DNA from: Catellatospora coxensis
GTDB taxonomy: Bacteria > Actinomycetota > Actinomycetes > Mycobacteriales > Micromonosporaceae
Assembly: GCF_016862635.1 (NCBI RefSeq)
Contig: NZ_BONI01000002.1
Coordinates: forward strand, 124,001 to 188,000
DNA length: 64,000 nt
Direction: 5' to 3'
Shown here in pieces: positions 1 through 10,064 of this stretch. Each line of letters begins with the position of its first letter. The stretch's first letter is position 1. A program made the position numbers and the translations under genes. The notes under the pieces were generated by a model. The model saw only the letters and a list, made by a program, of their open reading frames with translations, had not been told where the DNA came from and ran no database searches.

Positions 1-1
1 C

Positions 2-613
2 CTCGCCGCGCTGCAGGAGGAACTCGACATCAGCCTCACCGTGATGCGGGAGGCGCTGAAGGTGCTCACCGCCAAGGGCCTGGTCGACGCCCGCCCCAAA
101 CGCGGCACCTTCGTCCGGCCCCGCGCCGCCTGGAACCTGCTCGACGCCGACGTCATCCGCTGGCAGTTCGCCGGCGGCGCCGACGAGTCGCTGCTCGACC
201 AGCTGCACGAGGTCCGCGCCATCATGGAGCCCGCGGCCGCTAAACTCGCCGCCGCCCGCGCCACCGACGCCGACCTCGCCGCGCTCGACGCCGCGCTCGC
301 CGAGATGGCCGACGCCCACGACGACCCCGCCGCCGCGGTCGCCGCCGACCTGAACTTCCACCGCGCCCTGCTGCACGCCGCGCACAACGAGTGGCTGGAG
401 CGGATGAAGGTCGTCATGGAGACCGGCCTGGCCGAACGCGACAAGCTCGTCCACGGCGCCGAGCACCACGGCGACCCGGTCCCCAGCCACCAGGCCGTGG
501 TGGCCGCGATCCGCGCCCGCGACGCGGCGGCCGCCGAACGGGCCATGGGCGACCTGCTGGACAAGGCAGCGCAGGACGTCGCCGACGTCCGCAAGCAGAA
601 GGACACCCGTTGA
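2..613 (+). CDS. GntR-family (FadR/FCD subfamily) transcriptional regulator, 5' end outside window
   Basis: The reading frame is open from the first bases, so the gene starts upstream; 203 residues are visible and roughly 30-40 are missing compared with usual FCD regulators. The visible N-terminus is the second half of a GntR winged helix (VMREALKVLTAKGLVDARPKRGTFV). It is followed by an all-helical FCD effector domain (VRAIMEPAAAKLAA, then LNFHRALLHAAHNEWLE) whose Asp/His residues usually bind a metal next to a carboxylate ligand. The stop overlaps the TTG start of the galactonate dehydratase gene, so it belongs to the sugar-acid operon and is probably its ligand-responsive repressor, comparable in role to DgoR. 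The ligand (galactonate or a lactone) is inferred from context only. Confidence 0.9.
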   Translation, partial: LAALQEELDISLTVMREALKVLTAKGLVDARPKRGTFVRPRAAWNLLDADVIRWQFAGGADESLLDQLHEVRAIMEPAAAKLAAARATDADLAALDAALAEMADAHDDPAAAVAADLNFHRALLHAAHNEWLERMKVVMETGLAERDKLVHGAEHHGDPVPSHQAVVAAIRARDAAAAERAMGDLLDKAAQDVADVRKQKDTR

Positions 614-1755
614 AGATCGACCGAATCGAAACGTTCCTCGTCGCGCCGCGGTGGCTGTTCTGCCGCGTACAGACCGACGACGGGCTGGTCGGCTGGGGCG
701 AACCTGTCGTCGAGGGCCGCGCCGAAGTCGTGCGCGCCGCCGTCGACACGCTCGCCGAACTCCTCATCGGCGAGGACCCGCTGCGCATCGAGCACCACTG
801 GCAGGTGCTGACCAAGGGCGGCTTCTACCGCGGCGGCCCCGTGCTGTCCAGCGCCGTCGCCGGACTCGACCAGGCCCTGTGGGACATCGCCGGGCAGGCC
901 TACGGCGCACCCGTGCACGCCCTGCTCGGCGGACCGGTCCGCGACCGGGTGCGCATCTACGCCTGGATCGGCGGCGACGACCCGTCCGAGATCGGCGAGC
1001 AGGCCGCCGCGCAGGTCGCCGCCGGGATGACCGCGGTAAAGATGAACGCCTCCGGCCGGCTGTCCCCCATCCCGACCTCCGCCGAGGTCGACGCCGTCGT
1101 CAGCCGCGTCGCCGCCGCCCGCGACGCCCTCGGCGAGCACCGCGACATCGCCGTCGACTTCCACGGCCGGGCCGGTTCGGCTGCCGTACGCCGCATCCTG
1201 CCCGAGATCGCGCCCCTGCGGCCGTTCTTCGCCGAGGAGCCGGTGCTGCCCGACCAGGCCCACCGCCTGCACGACATCGTGACCTGCTCCCCCGTGCCGA
1301 TCGCGACCGGCGAACGGCTCTACGGCCGGGCCGAGTTCCTCGCCCCGCTGCAGGCCGGCGTCGCGGTCGTGCAGCCCGACCTGTCCCACGCCGGCGGCAT
1401 CTCCGAGGTGCGGCGCATCGCCGCGCTCGCCGAGACCCACGGCGCGGTGCTCGCCCCGCACTGCCCGCTGGGCCCGATCTCGCTGGCCGCGAGCCTTCAG
1501 GTCGCGCTGGCCACGCCGAACTTCCTGATCCAGGAGCAGAGCATCGGCATCCACTACCACCAGGGCAGCGAGCTGCTCGACTACCTGGTCGACCCGGCCC
1601 CGTTCGCGTTCGTCGACGGCCACATCAACCGCCTGGACGCCCCCGGCCTGGGCATCACCGTCGACGAGGCCGCCGTACGCAAGGCCGACGCGACCGGCCA
1701 CGCCTGGCGCAACCCGGTCTGGCGGCACGACGACGGGTCGTTCGCCGAATGGTGA
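610..1755 (+). CDS. dgoD: D-galactonate dehydratase (enolase superfamily)
   Basis: Dehydrates D-galactonate to 2-keto-3-deoxy-D-galactonate in the De Ley-Doudoroff pathway, in the cytosol. The 381-residue product is collinear with the E. coli enzyme: PRWLF near residue 13, GGFYRGGP near 70-76, Mg ligands D183, E209 and E235, general-acid H185 (VDFHGR) and H284 in APHCPLG, ending WRHDDGSFAEW. The start is taken as TTG at 610, which overlaps the regulator stop (TTGA) and gives an N-terminus MKIDRIETFL matching the family; no in-frame ATG or GTG fits as well. Close spacing on both sides indicates translational coupling. Conservation through the active site makes the specific galactonate assignment strong among mandelate-racemase-like enzymes. 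Confidence 0.95.
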   Translation: MKIDRIETFLVAPRWLFCRVQTDDGLVGWGEPVVEGRAEVVRAAVDTLAELLIGEDPLRIEHHWQVLTKGGFYRGGPVLSSAVAGLDQALWDIAGQAYGAPVHALLGGPVRDRVRIYAWIGGDDPSEIGEQAAAQVAAGMTAVKMNASGRLSPIPTSAEVDAVVSRVAAARDALGEHRDIAVDFHGRAGSAAVRRILPEIAPLRPFFAEEPVLPDQAHRLHDIVTCSPVPIATGERLYGRAEFLAPLQAGVAVVQPDLSHAGGISEVRRIAALAETHGAVLAPHCPLGPISLAASLQVALATPNFLIQEQSIGIHYHQGSELLDYLVDPAPFAFVDGHINRLDAPGLGITVDEAAVRKADATGHAWRNPVWRHDDGSFAEW

Positions 1756-2591
1756 CCGGCGCACCGGTCGCACTGCGCGCCGAACTGGACCCCGCCCACG
1801 GCGGCCGGTGGACCAGCCTGTCCGGCGGCGACCGCGAATGGCTCTGGCACCGCCCCGGCACCGAACGCGACACGGTCTCCCCCGGTGACGCCTTCGTCGA
1901 CGCGGGCGGCCTGGAGGAATGCCTGCCGACCGTACGCGGCCTGCCCGACCACGGGGACGTCTGGTCCCACCCCTGGCAGCGGAACCCGGACGGCGCGACG
2001 ATCACCCGGCCCGAGTTCACCCTGACCAGAAGCGTGTCCGAACACTCCGGCGCGGTCGTCGCCGACTACACCCTGGCCGCCGACCCCGGCTACCGGTTCG
2101 TGTGGGCCGCGCACGCGCTGCTCGACCTGAGCCCCGCCGCCCGCCTCGACGCACCCGCCGGCACCACCACCAGGCTGTACCCCGAAGCCGCGCCACTGCC
2201 GGCCGAACCCTGGCCCGTCGACCGCCCCTGGCTCGACGGGCCCTGGCCGTCCCCGGCCGGGCTGCGCCTGGACCGGCTCGGCCCCGACGACGGCACCGCG
2301 CTCGGCGCGATCCTCACCGGCTGCCCGACCGTGCACGTCCACGACGGAGCCGACCGGCTCACCCTGCACCTGGACTGCGACGGCCAGCCCCGCTCCACCG
2401 CCCTGTGGCGCAACCTGCGCGGCTGGCCCCAGCCCGGCCCCTACCGCAGCATCGGCGTCGAACCGATGCTCGGCGCCGTCTTCGACCTCGCCGAGGCCGG
2501 CCCCGGCGACGCCGCCGTCGTTCCCGCGTCCGGCCAGGTCACCTGGCGGCTCACCATCACCGCTCACCGCCGCGGAGGCACCACCCCATGA
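1749..2591 (+). CDS. aldose 1-epimerase-like (galactose mutarotase-like) protein
   Basis: A 280-residue protein with the beta-sandwich mutarotase pattern: an N-terminal GGRWTSLSGGDREWLW strand pair, a central DAGGLEECLPTV segment and a late YRSIGVEPMLG segment, where the Glu corresponds to the usual catalytic base of the family. The start ATG overlaps the dgoD stop by 7 bases; a GTG three bases later (GTGA overlap) is an alternative. The stop overlaps the aldolase ATG. Its place inside a galactonate operon suggests it interconverts anomers of the incoming sugar (galactose or a related aldose) before oxidation to the lactone. The substrate is inferred; the family is also used for unusual sugars. 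Confidence 0.75.
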   Translation: MVTGAPVALRAELDPAHGGRWTSLSGGDREWLWHRPGTERDTVSPGDAFVDAGGLEECLPTVRGLPDHGDVWSHPWQRNPDGATITRPEFTLTRSVSEHSGAVVADYTLAADPGYRFVWAAHALLDLSPAARLDAPAGTTTRLYPEAAPLPAEPWPVDRPWLDGPWPSPAGLRLDRLGPDDGTALGAILTGCPTVHVHDGADRLTLHLDCDGQPRSTALWRNLRGWPQPGPYRSIGVEPMLGAVFDLAEAGPGDAAVVPASGQVTWRLTITAHRRGGTTP

Positions 2592-3208
2592 ACCTGCTCG
2601 ACACCCTGCGCACCCACCGGCTGCTCGCGATCGTGCGCGGCCCCGACCCGCAGGCCGCCCTGGACAGCGTGCTCGCCCTCGCCGACAGCGGCGTCGGCCT
2701 GATCGAGGTGTCGCTCACCGCCGCCGGGGCGCTGGACACCATCGCCCGCGCCCGCGCCGCACTCGGCCCCGGATTCGCCCTCGGCGCGGGCACGGTGCTC
2801 ACCGAAACCGACGCCCGCCAGGCCGCCGACGCGGGCGCGACCTTCCTGGTCACCCCCGCCATCGCGCCCAGCCTGGCCGAAGCCGCCCGCCTCGGGCTGC
2901 CCGTACTGGCCGGCGCGCTGACCCCCAGTGAGGTCGTGCAGGCCACCCTCGCCGACGCGGCCGCGGTCAAGCTGTTCCCCGCCTCCATCGGCGGCCCCGG
3001 CTACCTGCGCGCGCTGCGCGACCCGTTCCCGCAGACCGCGTTCGTGCCCGTCGGCGGCGTCGACGCGGCCCTGGCCGGGCAGTACCTGCAGGCCGGGGCG
3101 GTCGCGGTCGGCGTCGGCTCGCCGCTGCTCGGCGACGCCGTCCGGGGCGGCGACCTCGCCGCGCTGCGCGAGCGCGCCCAGGCGTTCATCGCCGGAGTGG
3201 CCGCATGA
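2588..3208 (+). CDS. dgoA: 2-dehydro-3-deoxy-6-phosphogalactonate/gluconate aldolase (KDPGal/KDPG aldolase)
   Basis: A class I aldolase of 206 residues that cleaves KDPGal (or KDPG) to pyruvate and glyceraldehyde 3-phosphate. Visible family features are the N-terminal LLAIVRG motif, catalytic E40 in GLIEVSLTA, GAGTVLT, TPAIAPSLAEAA, the Schiff-base lysine K128 in AVKLFPAS, and the phosphate-binding FVPVGGVD segment. The start ATG overlaps the upstream stop (ATGA) and its own stop overlaps the kinase start (ATGA), so the chain is translationally coupled. Sequence alone cannot separate KDPGal from KDPG specificity; the neighbouring galactonate dehydratase argues for KDPGal. Confidence 0.88.
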   Translation: MNLLDTLRTHRLLAIVRGPDPQAALDSVLALADSGVGLIEVSLTAAGALDTIARARAALGPGFALGAGTVLTETDARQAADAGATFLVTPAIAPSLAEAARLGLPVLAGALTPSEVVQATLADAAAVKLFPASIGGPGYLRALRDPFPQTAFVPVGGVDAALAGQYLQAGAVAVGVGSPLLGDAVRGGDLAALRERAQAFIAGVAA

Positions 3209-4143
3209 CCGACGTGCTCACCCTCGGCGAGACCATGGCCGCGTTCCGGATGGCCGGGCCGCTGCGGCTCGGCGGCCCCGCGCACCTGTCCGTCGCGGGC
3301 TCGGAGTCCACCGTCGCGATCGGCCTGGCCCGGCTCGGTCACCGGGCGAGCTGGCTCGGCATCACCGGCGCCGACGAGCCCGGCGAGCTGGTACGGCGTT
3401 GCCTGCGCGCCGAAGGCGTCGACATCGGCCTGGCCCGTGTCGACCCGCACGCCCCGACCGGGTTGATCCTGTTCGAGCCCCGCGTCGCTGACCTGACCCG
3501 GGTCGTCTACCACCGCACCGGCTCGGCCGGCTCCCGGCTGAGCGCCGACGACGTGCACCCCGCGTTCGCCGACGGCCGCACGCCGCGGATCGTGCACGTC
3601 ACCGGCATCACCTGCGCACTCGGCGACGGCCCGTACGAGGCGGTGCGTCACGCGGTCGGGCACGCGCGGGCCGCGGGCAGCCTGGTCAGCCTCGACGTCA
3701 ACCACCGCAGCCGGCTGTGGTCGGCGCGGCGGGCCGCCGCCGCGTTGCGACCGCTGTTGCCCTCGCTCGACCTGGTCGTCGCCTCCGACGACGAGCTCGC
3801 GGTGCTCACCGATGACGCCGACCCGGTCGCCGCGCTGCTGGCCGCGGGCGTACGCGAAGTCGTGGTCAAGCACGGCGCGGGCGGCGCGACCAGCCACGGC
3901 GAGCACGGCACGCTGCACCGGCCCGCCCGGCCCGTGCCGGTCGTCGACACCGTCGGCGCGGGCGACGCGTTCGTGGCCGGATACCTGTCCGGCCTGCTCG
4001 ACGGCGCCGACGCCGCGGCACGGCTCGACCGCGCCGTCACCGTCGGGGCGTTCGCCGTCGCCACCCGCGGCGACTGGGAAGGGCTGCCGTTCCGCGCCGA
4101 CCTCGCCCTGCTCGACCACGACCCCGGCAGCGCCGTCCGCTGA
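3205..4143 (+). CDS. kdgK: PfkB-family 2-dehydro-3-deoxy-sugar-acid kinase (KDG/KDGal kinase)
   Basis: A 312-residue ribokinase-family kinase expected to phosphorylate 2-keto-3-deoxy-galactonate or -gluconate at C6 to feed the aldolase encoded just upstream. It opens with LTLGETMAAFR, has the AGSESTVAIGLARLG segment typical of 2-keto-3-deoxygluconate kinases, and carries PfkB signature 2 (DTVGAGDAFVAGYL) with catalytic D254 in the anion hole. The start overlaps the aldolase stop. The enterobacterial galactonate pathway uses DgoK of a different fold, so this looks like a non-orthologous replacement. Family assignment is firm; the choice between KDG and KDGal is inference. Confidence 0.87.
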   Translation: MTDVLTLGETMAAFRMAGPLRLGGPAHLSVAGSESTVAIGLARLGHRASWLGITGADEPGELVRRCLRAEGVDIGLARVDPHAPTGLILFEPRVADLTRVVYHRTGSAGSRLSADDVHPAFADGRTPRIVHVTGITCALGDGPYEAVRHAVGHARAAGSLVSLDVNHRSRLWSARRAAAALRPLLPSLDLVVASDDELAVLTDDADPVAALLAAGVREVVVKHGAGGATSHGEHGTLHRPARPVPVVDTVGAGDAFVAGYLSGLLDGADAAARLDRAVTVGAFAVATRGDWEGLPFRADLALLDHDPGSAVR

Positions 4144-4166
4144 CGCCCTCCCCCTCGACAAGGAGC

Positions 4167-5060
4167 ATGATGACGGCACAGGATCACACGACGCTGAGCG
4201 AACCGGTGGCGTGGAGCGACGACCGGCTCGAACTCGGCGAAGGAGCGCGCTGGGTCGACGGCCGGCTCGTGCTCGTCGACCTGCTCGCCGGGCGGCTGCT
4301 GGAGACCGGCGGCGACGCGCCGGGCCCGCTGCGCGAGCTGTACCGGCTGGACCTGCCGCTGGGCGCGGTCGCGCCGGTGGCCGGGCAGCCCGGCCGGTGG
4401 CTGGCCGCCGCCGGCACCGGCCTGGCCCTGCTCGATGGCGGGCAGGTGCTTCCGGTCGTCGACCTGGAGTCCACGAATCCGTTCCCGGCGAGGGTGAACG
4501 ACGCTGTCGCCGACCCGCACGGGCGGTTCTGGGCCGGGACCATGACCTATGACGCGGTGCCGGGCGCGGGCACGCTGTTCCGCCACGACGGCACGACGCA
4601 GGCTGCCGTCACCGGCCTGACCATCACCAACGGCCCTGCGTTCGACGCGACCGGCACGGTGATGTACCTCGCGGACACGCCGCTGGGCCAGGTCGACCGG
4701 TTCAGCGTCGACCCGGCCACCGGCGAGCTGTCCGAGCAGAAGCCGTTCCTGCGGCTGACGCCCGCCGACGGGTTCCCCGACGGGATGACCGTCGACGTCG
4801 CGGGCAACCTGTGGGTGGCGCTGTGGGGCGGCCACGCCGTACGCCGCTACCGGCCCGACGGCACCCTGGACCGGGAGATCCGGTTGGGCGCGGCTCAGCC
4901 GACGAGCGTGTGCCTGGGCGGTCCAGGCATGCGACGGCTGTTCATGACGACCGCGTCGTACGGGCTCGCCGAACCAGGGATACCGGACGGGGCTCTACTG
5001 GCCGTCGACGTCGACGTCGCGGGTCTACCCGCCGCCACCGCGAACCTGCCGCGCGGCTGA
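4167..5060 (+). CDS. SMP-30/gluconolactonase-family lactonase
   Basis: A 297-residue six-bladed beta-propeller lactonase. Family marks are LGEGARW near the N-terminus (metal-ligand Glu), RVNDAVADPHGRFWAGTM (metal-ligand Asn and the DPxGRFW motif), ITNGPAFDATG (second Asn) and FPDGMTVDVAGNLWVA (Asp ligand). A strong SD (AAGGAG, 4159-4164) precedes ATG 4167; ATG 4170 is an alternative. It lies 23 bases behind the kinase gene and closes the operon. The expected role is opening galactono-lactone, or a similar lactone, to the acid used by the dehydratase. Only a sugar dehydrogenase is missing here for a complete oxidative route from galactose. Confidence 0.87.
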   Translation: MMTAQDHTTLSEPVAWSDDRLELGEGARWVDGRLVLVDLLAGRLLETGGDAPGPLRELYRLDLPLGAVAPVAGQPGRWLAAAGTGLALLDGGQVLPVVDLESTNPFPARVNDAVADPHGRFWAGTMTYDAVPGAGTLFRHDGTTQAAVTGLTITNGPAFDATGTVMYLADTPLGQVDRFSVDPATGELSEQKPFLRLTPADGFPDGMTVDVAGNLWVALWGGHAVRRYRPDGTLDREIRLGAAQPTSVCLGGPGMRRLFMTTASYGLAEPGIPDGALLAVDVDVAGLPAATANLPRG

Positions 5061-5076
5061 CGAACTCGCGCGGTAG

Positions 5077-6372
5077 TCACTCGGGCGCGTCCACGGGGGT
5101 GGGTGTGAGGTCGAAACTGCGCGGCTTGAGGACCGTGTCGTCAGGGTTCCACGCCATCACGCGGAAGACGCCGCCCTCGGCGTCAACCTCCCCGTCCGGC
5201 CGGAAGACGACGTTGGACAGGATTCCGAGTACGCAGTCTCCCGGGTGCTCCTTCGCCCACCGGACCTCGTTGCGGGACACGATGACCGTGTCACCCGCGG
5301 TCTCGGTTCCCTTCGCCTCCAGCCACAGCGTCCTGCCGTTCTTGGTCGCGATGGCGTCGTACGGGTTGCCGAAGCGGACGTCGTGGACCGTCCAGCCCCG
5401 GTCGCGGTAGTGCGCCATCAGACGGTTCTGCGCGGCGTCCTCGACTTTGCGACGCCTGACCGGGTCCATCTGCCAGCCCTGCCGAGGCGTACTCCGCGCC
5501 GGCGGAGGCATCGCGCGACCCAAATGCTCGGCCCAGAGTGCTTCCAGCTCGGCCGCGACCTTCGCGTCGGGCACCCAGCCACCGGCCTGCGGTCTCCAGA
5601 TGCCGCCGGCCGGAATCCGCTCGACCAGGTCGGCGTGTGGCAGCCCGTCGTCGGGCAGCACGAGCGTGTCCCATTCGATCAGCACGTAGTTGGCATCGTC
5701 CCCGGTCTTGGCCTCATCCCAGTGCGAGTCGGGGAAGATCCGGCTCGTGACGGTGCCGCTGCCGATGACGCCGCGCGGCTCGACGCCCTGGCGCAGCAGG
5801 AACACCCGGTCGCCCGGCTCGATCCCCGACTTGCGCGGGCCGGTCGACCAGCGGCCGCGCAGCAGACCGCCCGCGGCGATCGTCGCCACGTCCTTCGCGT
5901 AGACCAGGGTCTCCCAGTCGTCCGGGTTCCACTTCTCCGGATTCCAGGTCGCGATCATGGTGGCCGCCTCGCGCACCCGGAACTCGGCACGTCGCGCCGG
6001 AGTGATCGAGTCCAGCTCCGACGAGTCGTAGTAGCGCACCGGGTTGCGATCGCGCGGGGCGAACGATCCTTTGAGAGCGTCGTGCACCGGGTCGCCGGGA
6101 CGTAGCACGTCCCCCTGCAGCGCCCACTTCCGCCGCCCGTCCACCTCGTAGGTCGTCCGTCCGGTGATCTCGGCGACGACCTGGACGCATCCGTCGTACG
6201 ACAAGGTCGCGAACCGCTCGTCGAGGCTGGGTCTGCCCAGTGTCCACAAACCGCGGTTGACCTCCCACAGCTCGTCGTCGGTCGCATCCGGTCGCCAACC
6301 CACCCAGGAACGTCCGAGTGGGTCGTCGTCCGGCACGCCACGCGCGTCGGTGAGAAGGAAGTTCACAGCCAT
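5077..6372 (-). CDS. EVE-like / DUF3883 protein, predicted modified-DNA-dependent nuclease
   Basis: A 431-residue protein. The central part (about residues 130-260) resembles EVE/PUA-like domains: [10 protein letters not shown], then [24 protein letters not shown] and [13 protein letters not shown] domains bind modified bases such as methyl- or hydroxymethyl-cytosine. The C-terminal part (about 315-400) is DUF3883-like with a PD-(D/E)XK layout: GNPYDAI supplies the Asp, LWLEAKGTE the ExK and SRNEV a further Glu. The first 120 residues are unrecognised. The start is taken as ATG 6372 because AGGCAAGG lies just upstream; an ATG at 6417 would add 15 residues. It is 73 bases behind otsA on the same strand and converges on the lactonase gene. 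Restriction of modified foreign DNA is inferred from the domain pairing. Confidence 0.72.
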   Translation of the reverse strand: MAVNFLLTDARGVPDDDPLGRSWVGWRPDATDDELWEVNRGLWTLGRPSLDERFATLSYDGCVQVVAEITGRTTYEVDGRRKWALQGDVLRPGDPVHDALKGSFAPRDRNPVRYYDSSELDSITPARRAEFRVREAATMIATWNPEKWNPDDWETLVYAKDVATIAAGGLLRGRWSTGPRKSGIEPGDRVFLLRQGVEPRGVIGSGTVTSRIFPDSHWDEAKTGDDANYVLIEWDTLVLPDDGLPHADLVERIPAGGIWRPQAGGWVPDAKVAAELEALWAEHLGRAMPPPARSTPRQGWQMDPVRRRKVEDAAQNRLMAHYRDRGWTVHDVRFGNPYDAIATKNGRTLWLEAKGTETAGDTVIVSRNEVRWAKEHPGDCVLGILSNVVFRPDGEVDAEGGVFRVMAWNPDDTVLKPRSFDLTPTPVDAPE

Positions 6373-6445
6373 CTGCGCATCCTTGCCTGGCGACTCGCGT
6401 GACACCATCGCCCGCATGGGGCGCGTCAGCCGTCCGGGTGACGCG

Positions 6446-7843
<1,398 letters not shown>

Positions 7844-8252
7844 CGGGTGCCCCCTTTCCGGTCTTTTACTGACATGAGGACGGTTCGTGCGGCTCTGCGG
7901 TTATTGATCGGGCCACGCGCACTTGTACCAACCCAAAGTTACGCCGCGATTACAGAACGCACGTCCTTCGTTCGTGCCAGTCTTCCTCACAGTAATCGCA
8001 GAGTTCCGTCCGATCCATGTTCGTCTCATCACGCCGTACACAATGGACGGTTTGATTGCGCAGTTCGCACGTGCGAGAAGCACACGCGAATGCGAGCCCC
8101 GCACCCATTCCGGCTCCGATCGGCCTTCACTGTCCGCACATCCGCGCGCTCGCGGCCCCGCCCAACCAGGCGATGAAGATTAGCTTCTTGACCTTGCTCG
8201 TATATGTAGCTAACTTTCACATAATCGAACAACTCTCTCCCGGAGGTCGTCG
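7844..8252. other. 409-bp intergenic region between divergent otsA and nagZ
   Basis: This stretch is visibly poorer in G and C than its surroundings and has no convincing coding frame on either strand. It must hold the promoters of otsA (leftward) and the nagZ-namZ pair (rightward). I can support a sigma-70-type promoter only for the rightward operon (8188-8216). No confident otsA promoter, riboswitch or small RNA is visible. Confidence 0.6.
8188..8216 (+). promoter_or_regulatory. predicted vegetative promoter of nagZ-namZ
   Basis: TTGACC at 8188-8193 is followed by a 17-base spacer and TAACTT at 8211-8216, a good match to the actinobacterial TTGNNN / TANNNT pattern. Transcription would begin about 8223, leaving a leader of roughly 30 bases with an SD (GGAGG, about 8241-8245) before ATG 8253. 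Confidence 0.6.
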
Positions 8253-10055
8253 ATGAAACGTCTCGCCGCCGCCGTCGCAGCCATGGCGGTCGCCCTGCCC
8301 GCCCCCGCCGCGGCCCGGCCCGCCCCTGACCCCACCGCCGCCGAACACGGCTGGGTCACCTCGACCCTGCGGCACATGAGCCTCGAACAGAAGGTCGGCC
8401 AGCTGTTCGTCACCTACGTGTACGGCTCCGACGCCACCAGCCCCGCCCCGGCCGACCGGACCGCGAACCTCGCGGCCTTCGGCGTAGAGACCCCCGCCGA
8501 GGTCGTCGACCGGTTCCACCTCGGCGGCGTGGTCTACTTCGCCTGGTCGCACAACCTCGACAACGTGCGGCAGATCGCGACGCTGTCCAACGGGCTGCAG
8601 GCCGCGTCGCTGCGCCCCGGCGGCAAGGACGAGGTGCCGCTGCTCATCTCCACCGACCAGGAGCAGGGCGTCGTACAGCGCATGCCCGCGCCGTCCGCGC
8701 AGTTCCCCGGCTCGATGGCCCTGGGCGCGAGCCGGTCGGCGAGCGCCGCCCACCTCGCCGCCGAGGTCACCGGCCGAGAGTTGAGCGCGGTCGGCATCCG
8801 CCAGCCGTACGCGCCGATCGCCGACGTCAACGTCAACCCGGCCAACCCCGTCATCGGTGTGCGTTCCTTCGGCTCCGATCCCGAGCTGGTCGCCGAACTG
8901 ACCGCGGCGCAGGTCGGTGGTTTCGAGCAGGGTGCGCGGGTCACCGCGGTCGCCAAGCACTTCCCCGGCCACGGCGACACCGGCACCGACAGCCACACCG
9001 GCCTGCCGGTCATCCACCACACCCGCGAGCAGTGGGAGCGCATCGACGCCCCGGCCTTCCGGGCGGCGATCACCGCCGGCGTCGACTCGATCATGACCGC
9101 GCACATCGTCGTACCCGCGCTCGACCCGTCCGGCGACCCCGCCACCCTGTCCCCCACCATCCTCACCGGGGTGCTGCGCGAGCGGTTCGGCTTCCAGGGC
9201 GTGGTGGTCACCGACGCGCTCAACATGGCCGGCGTGCGCACCAAGTACGGCGACGCCCGCGTGCCCGTGCTCGCATTGAAGGCAGGCGCGGACCAGCTGC
9301 TGATGCCGCCGAACCTGGCCCTGGCCTACGACTCGGTGCTGCAGGCGGTGCGCGCCGGGGAGCTGACCGAGCGCCGCATCGACGAGTCGGTGCGCCGCAT
9401 CCTGTCGGTCAAGTACCGCCAGGGGCTGAACCGGTCTCCCTACGTCGACGTCGAGGCCGCGGTGGCGGCGGTAGGCGCGGCGGACCACCTGGCGGCCGTC
9501 GCCGAGGTCACCGACCAGACCCTCACCGCCGTACGCAACGACGCCGGGCTGCTGCCGCTGCCGGGCGCCGACCGGTCGGTGCTCGTCACCGGCTGGAACA
9601 ACGCCGCCTTCAACCCGATCGGCAGGCTCGCCGACGGCTTCACCGGCCGCGGCTCGCGCACGACCGCGCTGCCCGCGACGCTGCCGTCCGCCCAGGCCAT
9701 CGCCAACGCCGCCACGCAGGCCGACCGGCACGACCTCACCGTCGTCCTGGTCAACAAGGCCTGGGACACCGCCGTCGGCGATCCGCGCGCCAGCCAGCAG
9801 CAGCTCGTCGCCGCCCTGGTCGCCACCGGAAAACCCGTCGTCGTCGTCGCCGTGCGCGACCCGTACGACATCGCCCACCTGCCCGGTGTCAGCACCTACC
9901 TGGCGACCTACACCTACACCCCCGCGGCCATGGACACCCTGGTCCGGGCGCTGCACGGCGAGCTGTCGCCGCACGGGCGGCTCCCGGTCACGATCGTCGC
10001 CGCCACCGACCCCGCCACGACGCTCTACCCCACCGGCCACGGCCTCACCTGGTAG
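8253..10055 (+). CDS. nagZ: secreted glycoside hydrolase family 3 beta-N-acetylglucosaminidase (NagZ-like)
   Basis: A 600-residue GH3 enzyme expected to remove terminal GlcNAc from peptidoglycan fragments. A cleavable signal peptide is visible (MKRLAAAVAAMAVALPAPAAA). The diagnostic NagZ loop KHFPGHGDTGTDSHTGLP carries the His/Asp dyad of the acetylhexosaminidase branch, and VVTDALNMAGV holds the predicted catalytic Asp. A second C-terminal GH3 domain follows (about residues 430-595), so it is the long two-domain form rather than the short cytoplasmic proteobacterial one. It has a strong SD and its own promoter, and is followed after nine bases by a DUF1343/GH171 gene, the partner expected for MurNAc-GlcNAc processing outside the cell. 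Confidence 0.88.
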   Translation: MKRLAAAVAAMAVALPAPAAARPAPDPTAAEHGWVTSTLRHMSLEQKVGQLFVTYVYGSDATSPAPADRTANLAAFGVETPAEVVDRFHLGGVVYFAWSHNLDNVRQIATLSNGLQAASLRPGGKDEVPLLISTDQEQGVVQRMPAPSAQFPGSMALGASRSASAAHLAAEVTGRELSAVGIRQPYAPIADVNVNPANPVIGVRSFGSDPELVAELTAAQVGGFEQGARVTAVAKHFPGHGDTGTDSHTGLPVIHHTREQWERIDAPAFRAAITAGVDSIMTAHIVVPALDPSGDPATLSPTILTGVLRERFGFQGVVVTDALNMAGVRTKYGDARVPVLALKAGADQLLMPPNLALAYDSVLQAVRAGELTERRIDESVRRILSVKYRQGLNRSPYVDVEAAVAAVGAADHLAAVAEVTDQTLTAVRNDAGLLPLPGADRSVLVTGWNNAAFNPIGRLADGFTGRGSRTTALPATLPSAQAIANAATQADRHDLTVVLVNKAWDTAVGDPRASQQQLVAALVATGKPVVVVAVRDPYDIAHLPGVSTYLATYTYTPAAMDTLVRALHGELSPHGRLPVTIVAATDPATTLYPTGHGLTW

Positions 10056-10064
10056 GAGAAACCC

